From NCBI GenBank assembly GCA_013178095.1, contig JABLXK010000003.1, positions 186,001 to 250,000 on the forward strand: a stretch of 64,000 bases of DNA, given 5' to 3'. Made by a program: the position numbers and the translations under genes. The notes under the pieces were generated by a model, which was not told the origin of the DNA, searched no databases, and worked only from the letters and a program-made list of their open reading frames with translations. Source of the stretch: Anaerolineae bacterium. GTDB taxonomy: Bacteria > Chloroflexota > Anaerolineae > Anaerolineales > Anaerolineaceae. Shown here one piece after another: positions 41,268 through 49,552 of this stretch. Each line of letters begins with the position of its first letter. Position 1 is the stretch's first letter.

Positions 41268-43016
41268 ATGATGAAAACATTGCACGAGAAAAAAAGTGTG
41301 TGCCACAAATCTGCTGTAAAAATACTGATTAGTATCATAATTATTACTCTATTGTTATCTACGAATTCAACGAGTGTGAGCGCTCAGGAAGAAATTCAAC
41401 CCGAACCGGATGATGCTCCATCCCAAGAATTACCCCAATCAACCGATACTCAGGGTGTTTCTCCCACCGATGTCCCGACTGAAATTCCCCAAATAAATGT
41501 AACACCAACAGCCATCTTATCGGGGGAAATCATCACCACGCAGGAAACACCTGAGATAACCGCGACCGCGGAACCGGCAGCGAACATTGCTCCGTTTATT
41601 GAGATCGTGGAACCGGCAACTGATATAACGATCTCACAAGGTGATCTGCTGACCATTCGCTGGACGGATGAGGATCCGGATGATAATGCCGCTATCAGTT
41701 TATTCCTGGATTCTGATGATCAGCCCGGGAACGGCAAAGGTGAGATCTATATTACACAGAATATTTTGGAAGATTTGGATGGGGAGGGTGATCAATTTAT
41801 TTTCGATACCAAGGATATCGCGCTTGGAGAATATTATCTTTGGGGATCAATTTTGGATGAAAAAAATAATACCATTTTTAGTTCCCCCAATGTTAAAGTA
41901 TTAATAAACCACGGCGCTGGTTTCTTCAACGATGATGAGATGATTAGTGCCCAATTAATTTGTTCAGGAATGCCAAATTATGGCACAAAGATGGTGGATG
42001 CTAGTTATTGGGAAGGTGTTGATGTATATTCCAATGGAAATAATACAGACACTTCTGTATCTGGAACGTATGGCTATGAATACCAATGTGTCGAACTCGT
42101 TCAAAGGTTTTATAGTTCCATGTTCGGATATGTGGCAAGATGGGGCGTATCTACTGCAAGTGAAATGTTTACAAAACACCCATCGGGTATAACAGCTTAC
42201 AAAAACGGAAGTTCTACTAAACCCGTATGGGGTGACGTAATCGTTTTTGATGGTCATGTAGCAATAGTAACTCATTGGGATGGATCAAAGTTATATTTTG
42301 TAGAACAGAATTGGTGTGATTCAAGTAAACAGGGTGTAGATTCAATTAATGTCACAATTAAGAATGGAAAATATACTATTCCAGCACGAGGAGGATTGTC
42401 AGTAAAGGGCTGGCTCCATTCATCGAAAAACTATGGCCCCCAAACTACCCTTGGTACTCCATCAAATGTTGATACACTTCGCCCCACTTTTAAGTGGTCG
42501 CCTGTTATTGCGGCAAATACGTACACATTGCAGGTGTCAAAAAAGAGTAATATGGCAAGTCCTTTCCTGAGTAAATCAGTATCAAGTGTCAGTTATACTC
42601 CTACTTCGGATTTGCCAAAGAACACAAAACTCTATTGGCGGGTCAAGGCATCCTATTCGAAGAATTGGTCAAATATAAACTCTTTCACAACTCCCAATAT
42701 TCCCACTACCCCAATTCTTTCATCTCCTGCTGATAAAACCAAGGTAAGCAATCTCTCAACCATAAAATTGGACTGGTCAAATTCCTCATTTCCATTTTCA
42801 AGTGTGTTGAATTATTACCAAGTCCAGGTATCCAGAGTGAGTGATTTTGATACAACCGTTATTAATACAAAAGTTGTAGGACCGACAAACTCAAAATATT
42901 CCATTCCGAAGTTAACCCTGTCTTCTGGGAGAACTTATTATTGGCGTGTGAAAGCCTGTGTTTCCTCGAGCACGTGTGGTGGTTGGTCCTCGGTAAGATA
43001 TTTCACAACAAAATAG
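41268..43016 (+). CDS. Secreted CHAP-domain protein with fibronectin-like repeats
   Basis: A 582-residue exported protein. An N-terminal signal (hydrophobic core ILISIIIITLLLS, likely cut after SVSA) is followed by a Pro/Thr/Glu-rich linker, a beta-sandwich (about 100-210), a CHAP domain (about 225-385) and two fibronectin-III-like repeats (TLRPTFKWSP and LSTIKLDWSN start them). The CHAP Cys is in YEYQCVELVQRFY (near 273) and the His in VFDGHVAIVTHW (near 330), the pair expected for a peptidoglycan amidase/peptidase. Codon use is AT-rich and unlike the neighbours, suggesting lateral transfer. It could remodel the cell wall or act on competitors; no immunity gene is adjacent. Confidence 0.85.
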   Translation: MMKTLHEKKSVCHKSAVKILISIIIITLLLSTNSTSVSAQEEIQPEPDDAPSQELPQSTDTQGVSPTDVPTEIPQINVTPTAILSGEIITTQETPEITATAEPAANIAPFIEIVEPATDITISQGDLLTIRWTDEDPDDNAAISLFLDSDDQPGNGKGEIYITQNILEDLDGEGDQFIFDTKDIALGEYYLWGSILDEKNNTIFSSPNVKVLINHGAGFFNDDEMISAQLICSGMPNYGTKMVDASYWEGVDVYSNGNNTDTSVSGTYGYEYQCVELVQRFYSSMFGYVARWGVSTASEMFTKHPSGITAYKNGSSTKPVWGDVIVFDGHVAIVTHWDGSKLYFVEQNWCDSSKQGVDSINVTIKNGKYTIPARGGLSVKGWLHSSKNYGPQTTLGTPSNVDTLRPTFKWSPVIAANTYTLQVSKKSNMASPFLSKSVSSVSYTPTSDLPKNTKLYWRVKASYSKNWSNINSFTTPNIPTTPILSSPADKTKVSNLSTIKLDWSNSSFPFSSVLNYYQVQVSRVSDFDTTVINTKVVGPTNSKYSIPKLTLSSGRTYYWRVKACVSSSTCGGWSSVRYFTTK

Positions 43017-43033
43017 TCACTAATATTATTTAA

Positions 43034-43072
43034 AAAACAACCTCACCTATTCACTGGGTGAGGTTGTTTTTG
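43034..43072. terminator. Bidirectional terminator
   Basis: AAAACAACCTCACC and GGTGAGGTTGTTTT form a strong hairpin with A- and T-runs on the two sides. It serves the CHAP gene on the plus strand, and the stop codon of the minus-strand YgiQ gene lies within its left arm. Confidence 0.85.
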
Positions 43073-44795
43073 AATCATTTTTCTCATTATTATTTTTTTT
43101 CACCACGATGCGTTTTTGCTTTTCCTTTTTCCCCATGTCCTTTTCCACGAATACCTTCTCGCCGGTGAAGGGATCTGTTTCAGTGTAATACATCAGCGCG
43201 GAATAGGTGGAGGGCAGAGGCGTGAAGATTTGCACCTGCTCGGGGGAGATGTGCAGCTCGCGGCTGGCGAAGGCTTTCAGCGCGCGCATATCCGCTTCCG
43301 TGCAGCCGGGGTGGGCGGCGATCAGGTAATAGGTCAGGTACTGGCGCAGCCCGACTTCCTGTGAAAGCTCGTCGAACTGGCGCTTGAACTCCAGCAGGTC
43401 GGCGTGCTGCGGCTTGCCCATCCATGCCAGCACGTTATCCTGGCTGTGTTCCGGCGCCACTTTCAACTGGCCGGATACGTGATGACCGGTTAATTCCCGT
43501 AAATAGGCGCGTCCGTTTTTGTGATCGGCCAGGATCAGGTCGTAGCGCAGCCCCGAACCAATGAAGACTTTCTTGATGCCGGGGATGCGCCGCAGGCTGC
43601 GCAGCAGCTTGACCTGTTCATCGTGGTCGGGTTTGAGCGACGGGCAGACCTGCGGGTAGATGCAGCGCTTGTCGGGGCAGGCGCCTTTTTTGAGCTTGCG
43701 CGCGCATTCAAAGCCGTACATATTAGCGGTCGGGCCGCCCACGTCGAGGATGTATCCCTTGAAGCCGGGTAATTCGGTCAGCAGGCGGGCTTCCGCCAGG
43801 ATGGATTGCGGGCTGCGCCAGCGCACCGTGCGGCCTTCGTGCGCGGCGATGGCGCAGAAGTTGCATTCGCCGTAGCAGCCGTGGTGCGAATTGATCGAAA
43901 AGCGGATGGTCTCCAGCGCTTTGACCGCGCCCTGGCTTTCATAATAAGGATGCTGGGCGCGCCGGTAGGGCAGCGCGTAAACCGCGTCAAGCTCGGCCTG
44001 GCTGGCATAAGCCGCCGGCGGGTTGTGGATCAGGTAGCGTTCGCCGTGCTTCTGGTAGAGGCCCGCGGCGCTGAGCGGGTCGTTGTTGCGGTAAAAGAGG
44101 TGGAACATGCGCGTGAAAGCTTGTTTATCCGCGGCGACTTCCTCGTAGGGCGGCAGCTCCCGGTAGGCTTGCGCGAACTCCGGCAGATTCTTGCGGATGC
44201 AGCACAAACCGCGTAGGCCGGCGGGGTCACCACCTTCTTTCAGCGTTTGCGCGAAAGCCAGCACCGAACCCTCCGCCATGCCGTAGAGCAGGTAGTCGGC
44301 TTTGGCGTCGAACAAAATGGAGCGCCGCACGCTGTCGGACCAATAATCATAATGGGGCACGCGCCGCAGGGAAGCCTCGATGCCCCCCAGCAGGAGCGGG
44401 ACAGTATCCTTGAAATATCGGCGGATCAGGTTGCAGTAAGCGATCACGGCGCGATCCGGGCGGCGGTTGTTCAACCCGCCGGGTGTGTAATCGTCCTGGC
44501 GGCGCTTACGCCGACTGGCGCTGTAATTGGCGACCATCGAATCCACGCTGCCGCCGGTCACGCCCCAGAACAGGCGCGGTTCACCCAGGCGGGTGATATC
44601 GCGCGGGCTGTCGATTTGCGGTTGGGCGATGATGCCGACCTTGAAGCCGGCCTGCTCCAGCACGCGCCCGATCACCGCCACGCCGATCAGCGGGCTGTCG
44701 ATGTAGGAATCGCCGCTGACCAGGATCACATCCAACCGATCCCAGCCGCGCCGGCGGACTTCTTCAGGGGTGGTGGGCAGAAAAGCATCTTCCAT
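43047..44795 (-). CDS. YgiQ-family radical SAM protein
   Basis: A 582-residue radical SAM protein of the UPF0313/YgiQ family. The N-terminal cobalamin-binding-like part (DVILVSGDSYIDSPLIGVAVIG) is followed by the 4Fe-4S Cys triad HHGCYGECNFCAIAAHEGR (near 300), and the DVGGPTANMYGFEC and IFTPLPSTYSALMYYT blocks are family signatures. The substrate is not known in general. The C-terminus is a Lys-rich tail. The length is slightly short of the E. coli protein (about 740), mostly at the C-terminus, as in many non-enteric members. Confidence 0.92.
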   Translation of the reverse strand: MEDAFLPTTPEEVRRRGWDRLDVILVSGDSYIDSPLIGVAVIGRVLEQAGFKVGIIAQPQIDSPRDITRLGEPRLFWGVTGGSVDSMVANYSASRRKRRQDDYTPGGLNNRRPDRAVIAYCNLIRRYFKDTVPLLLGGIEASLRRVPHYDYWSDSVRRSILFDAKADYLLYGMAEGSVLAFAQTLKEGGDPAGLRGLCCIRKNLPEFAQAYRELPPYEEVAADKQAFTRMFHLFYRNNDPLSAAGLYQKHGERYLIHNPPAAYASQAELDAVYALPYRRAQHPYYESQGAVKALETIRFSINSHHGCYGECNFCAIAAHEGRTVRWRSPQSILAEARLLTELPGFKGYILDVGGPTANMYGFECARKLKKGACPDKRCIYPQVCPSLKPDHDEQVKLLRSLRRIPGIKKVFIGSGLRYDLILADHKNGRAYLRELTGHHVSGQLKVAPEHSQDNVLAWMGKPQHADLLEFKRQFDELSQEVGLRQYLTYYLIAAHPGCTEADMRALKAFASRELHISPEQVQIFTPLPSTYSALMYYTETDPFTGEKVFVEKDMGKKEKQKRIVVKKNNNEKNDSKTTSPSE

Positions 44796-44845
44796 CAGGG
44801 CAAATTGTACCCGTTATTAAAATAAACGATCGCTTCAAACAGGAT

Positions 44846-44932
44846 GTAGGTTGGGTTGAGCATTGAAATACAGGTCTTTGCATTCAGCGGCTTACTGCTG
44901 TATATTGGCAGTGTAAAGCGAAACCCAACATT
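44846..44932. repeat. Dispersed GTAGGTTGGGTTGAG element
   Basis: GTAGGTTGGGTTGAG at about 44846-44860 and GCGAAACCCAACATT at about 44918-44932 form the imperfect ends of a small intergenic element, related to the copy near 6968-7043. It lies in the divergent gap upstream of rplI. Confidence 0.5.
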
Positions 44933-45009
44933 ATTGGTCTCATGGTAAAATTGGGGCTCGATGCGTTGTACCCTTCGCATCAAAAATTTCTTATGAAAGG
45001 GCTTGACCA

Positions 45010-45585
45010 ATGAGAGTTTTACTATTAAAAGACGTCTATAACCTCGGGCGCGCAGGCGACGTTAAAAGAGTAGCCGACGGCTACGCGCGCAATTTCCTGA
45101 TTCCCCAAAAGATGGCTGTGATTGCCTCGGCTGGCGCTTTGAAACAGATCGAAAAGATCCAGGCGGCGGCTGCCAAACAGCGTGAATTGCTCAATGAAGA
45201 GATGGGCGGTTTGGCTGAACAGATCAAGGGCCTGGAATTGACCTTCAAGGCCAAGATGGGCGAGACCGGCAAACTGTACGGCTCCATCACCCAGCAGATG
45301 ATCATGGACGCGGTCAATGAAAAATTGAATACCAATTTGGACCGCCACCTGTTGGAATCCCAGCCGCTGCGCGAAGCCGGCGAGCACAAGGTGCGCATCC
45401 GCTTAACCTTCGACCTGATCCCTGAGGTCAAGGTGATCGTCGAAAGCGACGAGGAAAAGAAGGAAGACAAGGCTCCCGGACGCAAAGGCGCCCGCAAACA
45501 GGAATCCAAAGCGGAAGAATCCGTGGCGGAACCAGTCGCGGAACCGGATGCTGCGGACACGGAAGAACCGGCCGAAGAGGCTTAA
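45010..45585 (+). CDS. rplI: 50S ribosomal protein L9 with long charged C-terminal tail
   Basis: A 191-residue L9 protein. The first 148 residues are the normal L9 with its N-terminal RNA-binding domain (MRVLLLKDVYNLGRAGDVKRV) and the connecting helix and C-terminal domain. About 43 extra residues of Lys/Glu/Ala-rich low complexity follow, which is unusual in length. A GAAAGG Shine-Dalgarno precedes the ATG. The gene is isolated from rpsF/rpsR, which normally accompany it. The tail could contact rRNA or be disordered. Confidence 0.95.
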   Translation: MRVLLLKDVYNLGRAGDVKRVADGYARNFLIPQKMAVIASAGALKQIEKIQAAAAKQRELLNEEMGGLAEQIKGLELTFKAKMGETGKLYGSITQQMIMDAVNEKLNTNLDRHLLESQPLREAGEHKVRIRLTFDLIPEVKVIVESDEEKKEDKAPGRKGARKQESKAEESVAEPVAEPDAADTEEPAEEA

Positions 45586-45602
45586 ACCAACCAGATTCTA
45601 CA

Positions 45603-45641
45603 ACCGGCCTGGATTCTCGCGAGACAGGCCGGTATTTTTTG
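45603..45641 (+). terminator. Intrinsic terminator after rplI
   Basis: ACCGGCCTG and CAGGCCGGT form a 9-bp stem with a 13-base loop, followed by ATTTTTT. Confidence 0.88.
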
Positions 45642-45664
45642 CTTATCCTTTATAATCAATTCTG

Positions 45665-47308
45665 ATGAACCCTAGCGTTGGTCAACGGCTGCGCAGCGCG
45701 CGCGAAGAACTCGGTATTCGTCTGGAGGATGCTGCCCGTGAAACGCACATCCGCCTGAATTACCTGCAGGAGCTGGAAAACGACCATCCCGAATTGCTGC
45801 ATTCCATGACCCAGGCGCGCGGTTTTTTGCGCTTGTATGCCGATTTTCTCAACCTGCCATTTGACGAATTGCTTCACGGTTGGGAAAAAACGGCCGAGCC
45901 GGTTGAATCAGCCGAGCCGGAACCCAAGCCGGCAGCCGGTTCGCCGGTTGCCTGGTTGAAGAAGGTCTTGCCGCATAAAAGCGCAGGCGAGCCTGCCGGA
46001 GCTCCCGCGCAGGAAACGCCGGCGCCGGCGTCCGCTTCCGGACCAGAAGCCCCGCAGGAAACTCCGCGAGAAACCCCGCCAGAAGCTCAGGATCAAGTAG
46101 CCGGTATACCGCCCGATATGGAAACGCAGGCGGAGACGCAAACCGGCGCTGAAGAACCCGAGAGCTTTCCGCAATCCGAATCCCTTGCCAACCCCGACCG
46201 GGGCGATGGGGGGGAAGACTCAATAAATAGAACAGGGTCGCCAGTAAAAAAATTCATCACCCGCCTGGGCGCCGGCGTACGAAGCATTCCCTTCCTGGCC
46301 GGGATCCTGAAACGGGAAAAACCGGCCGAAACGCCGTCCGGAAGCTTGCCTGATGCCCCGGGGAAAACATCGGATGAGATGTTCCGGCAGATCGGGCTTT
46401 CCTTGCAAAACCGGCGCAAGCTGATGGACCTAAGCCTGGCGGATATCGAGAATTTCACCAACCTGAAACGGGCATTTCTGGTAGCGCTGGAGGAAGGGCG
46501 CTTCGGCGACTTGCCTTCCACGGTGCAAGGCCGCGGGATGCTGAATAATTACGCCAAATTCCTGGGCATGGAAGAATCAACCGTCATGCAAACCTACGCC
46601 CAGGCGCTGCAACTGCAGCGCGAGGAAAAGCTGCAGCCCCAGCGCAAACCGGCCAAGCCGGCGGTTTCGGTGGCTGTCAATTTACCCGAGAGATGGCGCA
46701 AGGTGTTAAACCCGGACCTGATCATCGGCAGCTTGTTGATCGTGGGATTGTTTGCTTTCATCATTTGGGGGGCATTGCAGGTTTTCAACAGCAGCGCCAG
46801 CGGTAGTTCCACCGAAGCCCCATCCATTTCCGAGATGCTGCAGGTCACCCCCAGCCTGTCACCCCAACCTGATTTGACCGGCACCGCTGAAGCGGAAGCC
46901 AGCCAGGAGTCCACTGCTCTGCCCGGCGTGGCGGTGGTTGAAAGCACGCCGACAGCCGTGGCAACCGTCAACTCCGCCCCCTTGCAGGTATACATCATAG
47001 CGCACGACCGCGCTTACCTAGACGTTACCGTGGACGGCAAGGAAGCTTTCGTCGGCCGCGTGGTACCTAACAACGTTTACACCTATTCCGCGAATACCGG
47101 CATCAGCTTGTTGACCGGCAACGCCTCTGCTCTGGAAGTGTATTTCAATCAGGAATACATCGGCAAATTGGGCGGAATCGGTGAGGTAAAAAAGATCGAT
47201 TTCACCGCCGCCGGACTGGTCACCCCTACCCCGGAAATCGCTCCCACCCTAACCCCCACACCCAACCAGGCCACCCAGCAAGCGGCCGACGCTGCCAGCC
47301 GCCAGTAA
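45665..47308 (+). CDS. RodZ-like membrane protein with two helix-turn-helix domains
   Basis: A 547-residue protein. Residues 4-75 are a RodZ-type HTH_25 domain (GQRLRSAREELGIRLEDAA, then ARGFLRLYADFLNLP). A Pro/Glu-rich linker leads to a second HTH of the same type at about 240-310 (LQNRRKLMDLSLADIENFT, then GRGMLNNYAKFLGM). A transmembrane helix (LIIGSLLIVGLFAFIIWG, near 350) and an extracytoplasmic DUF4115-like beta domain (VYIIAHDRAYLDVTVDGKE) follow, then a Thr/Pro tail. RodZ normally has one HTH and links MreB to wall synthesis. No mreB is nearby. The duplicated HTH separated by about 160 residues is unusual. Confidence 0.85.
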   Translation: MNPSVGQRLRSAREELGIRLEDAARETHIRLNYLQELENDHPELLHSMTQARGFLRLYADFLNLPFDELLHGWEKTAEPVESAEPEPKPAAGSPVAWLKKVLPHKSAGEPAGAPAQETPAPASASGPEAPQETPRETPPEAQDQVAGIPPDMETQAETQTGAEEPESFPQSESLANPDRGDGGEDSINRTGSPVKKFITRLGAGVRSIPFLAGILKREKPAETPSGSLPDAPGKTSDEMFRQIGLSLQNRRKLMDLSLADIENFTNLKRAFLVALEEGRFGDLPSTVQGRGMLNNYAKFLGMEESTVMQTYAQALQLQREEKLQPQRKPAKPAVSVAVNLPERWRKVLNPDLIIGSLLIVGLFAFIIWGALQVFNSSASGSSTEAPSISEMLQVTPSLSPQPDLTGTAEAEASQESTALPGVAVVESTPTAVATVNSAPLQVYIIAHDRAYLDVTVDGKEAFVGRVVPNNVYTYSANTGISLLTGNASALEVYFNQEYIGKLGGIGEVKKIDFTAAGLVTPTPEIAPTLTPTPNQATQQAADAASRQ

Positions 47309-47314
47309 CGCGCG

Positions 47315-47539
47315 TCAATCCAGCCATCCCAACCGATCAGCCTGATGCACCGCCTGCGCCAATGAAGAGGCGCCCAGATGTTCGCGTGCCTGGCGCAAAT
47401 GCCAGCGCACCATGCGTACCGAAATGCCCAGGGTATGCGCGATGGCGCGCGCGGTCATCCCCTCGGCAGTCATTCGCAAGCAGGCCTTTTGGCGCGGGGT
47501 CAGAGTGTTGGGTGAGTGTTCCGTTTCTTTGATTGCCAT
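47315..47539 (-). CDS. Small LuxR-type HTH protein
   Basis: A 74-residue stand-alone GerE/LuxR-type DNA-binding domain (LTPRQKACLRMTAEGMTARAIAHTL by key residues, followed by the recognition helix ISVRMVRWHLRQAREHLG). No sensor or receiver domain is attached. The start at 47539 gives the usual short lead; the frame continues 22 codons upstream without a better site, and no clear Shine-Dalgarno is seen. It is convergent with the RodZ-like gene. It may be a real small regulator or the remnant of a larger one. Confidence 0.6.
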   Translation of the reverse strand: MAIKETEHSPNTLTPRQKACLRMTAEGMTARAIAHTLGISVRMVRWHLRQAREHLGASSLAQAVHQADRLGWLD

Positions 47540-47679
47540 AATGAGAACAGGCCATCCGGCGTTTTTCCGCTTCAGCTCACGACAGCATGTTCTATAATAG
47601 AACAATTGTGCTATTTCATTATAGGGAAACGTTATTTAGGGATCAAGGGGGATTTTGGGAAACATCCCCCCTTGACGGA

Positions 47680-49542
47680 TTATTTCAGCGCGGTTTCGAT
47701 GATCTCGGCGGCGTAATCGAAGCGCCCGAAAGCCGGCATCAGATAAACGCCCTGCGCGATGGATTTCAATTGGCCGATCAGTTCGATCGCCAGGCGGATG
47801 CCTTCCTTGGCGCCCTGATCGCCGGCTTGCTGCATGCTGGTGTGGATTTCCGGCGGGATGTCGATGCCCGGCACTTCCTGCTGCAGAAAAGCGGCGTGGC
47901 GGGAGGATGCCAGCGGCAGGATGCCCGCCAGGATCGGGACGGGAAATTTTTCGCCCGCGGCTTCCTGGTACAGGGACAGAAACTGCACGAGCGGCGCAGT
48001 GGAATAGATCGGCTGGGTCAGCAGGAAATCAGCCCCGGCTTCGATTTTCTTGCCGACAATCTTGATCTCGCGCTGGATGTCCGGCGCGGTCAGGTTGAGC
48101 GCCGCCCCCACGAAAAAGCTGGTCGGCTGCCCGATATCGGAACCGGCATGGTCCACGCCGGCGTTGAAACCCTGTTTGATCAGCTTGATCAGGCCGGAGG
48201 GCGCCAGGTCGTAGTTATCCATGGCGTCCGGATAATCGCCGATGGCGGTGGGGTCGCCCATGATCACGAATACGTTGCGCACGTCCAGCGCGTGCGCCGC
48301 CAGCAGGTCGCCCTGCACGCGCAGTAGGTTGCGCCCGCGGGTGGGAAAATGCAGCACGGTTTCGATCTTGGCTTTTTTCTGCACCAAGCTGCACACCGCC
48401 CAGGGGCTCATGCGCATGCGCGCCATGGGGCTGTCGGCCACGTCGATCACGTCCGCCCCGGCTTCCGCCAGTAGGCTGGCGCCGGCCATCAGTTTATGGG
48501 TGGATAGTCCGCGCGGCGGATCCATTTCCACTGCGAAAACGAACTTGCCTTTGGCCAGTTTCTGCGCCAGCAGGGTGGGTTTCAACGCTTCGCCGGCTTC
48601 TTCTTCGACGGCTTCCTCAACCGCGCTGAAGCCGTTCATTTCAGAAGGTTTGGCGCTTTCCAGCGCCTGGCGCATGGCGGCGATGTGAGCGGGGGTGGTA
48701 CCGCAGCAGCCGCCGATCACGCTGGCGCCCGCGCGCCAGAACGATAGGGCGTAATCGCCGAAATAGTCCGCCGAGGCGGGGTAGAAGATGCGGCCGCCCA
48801 TTTGTTCCGGCCAGCCTGCGTTGGGCTTGATCCAGAATTTACCGTCCGGCATGGCGGAACGCATTTCCTTTAAAATGCGCAGAAGTTGGTTGGGCCCGCC
48901 CGAGCAATTGACGCCGAATACGTCCGCGCCGTAATCGCGCAGCGCGCGCACCACCTTGCGCGGGCTGTCGCCCAGCAGGGTGCGGTCGTCGCGCGTGAAG
49001 GTCATCGAGGCGACCACCGGAATGTCGGCGGAGAGGTCGCGCGCGGCAAAGATGGCCTCGCGGATTTCGTATAAATCGCTCATGGTTTCAATCACCAGCA
49101 GGTCCGCCCCGGCTTCCAGCAGCGTTTCGATCTGCTGGCGGAATATGCGCCGCGCGTCTTCGGGCTGGACGCGCCCGAAGGGCGCCAGGCGGATGCCCAG
49201 CGGGCCGACATCTCCGCCGATCAACACGTCTTTGAAGCTGGCCAGCACCACCCGGCGCGCCAGCTCAACCGCGGCGGTGTTGATTTCCTTTAATTCAGCA
49301 GCCATGCCATGGCGTTCCAGCTTGAAGCGGTTGGCGCCGAAGGTATTGGTCAGGATGATCTGCGATCCGGCTTCGATGTAGGCGTGATGGATCTCCGCCA
49401 CCAGGCTGGGGTTGGTCAGGTTGAGCTCATCGAAGCACTTGTTGAATCCGATGCCGCGTTCGTGCAGCAGTGTTCCCATAGCGCCATCGGAAAGTGCCGG
49501 TTTGCCGCTGGAGATCAGGTCGGAGAATGTTAGTTTAGTCAT
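47680..49542 (-). CDS. Bifunctional homocysteine S-methyltransferase / methylenetetrahydrofolate reductase
   Basis: A 620-residue fusion. The N-terminal half (about 1-300) is a homocysteine methyltransferase with zinc Cys ligands in FGVNCSGGP and GGCCGTTPAH. The C-terminal half (about 325-615) is a MetF-type methylenetetrahydrofolate reductase barrel (GKFVFAVEMDPPRG, FVIMGDPTAIGDYPD). It could make 5-methyl-THF for the downstream MetH step, and may itself methylate homocysteine. It starts 10 bases after the metH stop and is thus in the riboswitch-controlled operon. This fusion is known in Firmicutes and Chloroflexota. Confidence 0.93.
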   Translation of the reverse strand: MTKLTFSDLISSGKPALSDGAMGTLLHERGIGFNKCFDELNLTNPSLVAEIHHAYIEAGSQIILTNTFGANRFKLERHGMAAELKEINTAAVELARRVVLASFKDVLIGGDVGPLGIRLAPFGRVQPEDARRIFRQQIETLLEAGADLLVIETMSDLYEIREAIFAARDLSADIPVVASMTFTRDDRTLLGDSPRKVVRALRDYGADVFGVNCSGGPNQLLRILKEMRSAMPDGKFWIKPNAGWPEQMGGRIFYPASADYFGDYALSFWRAGASVIGGCCGTTPAHIAAMRQALESAKPSEMNGFSAVEEAVEEEAGEALKPTLLAQKLAKGKFVFAVEMDPPRGLSTHKLMAGASLLAEAGADVIDVADSPMARMRMSPWAVCSLVQKKAKIETVLHFPTRGRNLLRVQGDLLAAHALDVRNVFVIMGDPTAIGDYPDAMDNYDLAPSGLIKLIKQGFNAGVDHAGSDIGQPTSFFVGAALNLTAPDIQREIKIVGKKIEAGADFLLTQPIYSTAPLVQFLSLYQEAAGEKFPVPILAGILPLASSRHAAFLQQEVPGIDIPPEIHTSMQQAGDQGAKEGIRLAIELIGQLKSIAQGVYLMPAFGRFDYAAEIIETALK

Positions 49543-49552
49543 CGAAACCTCG

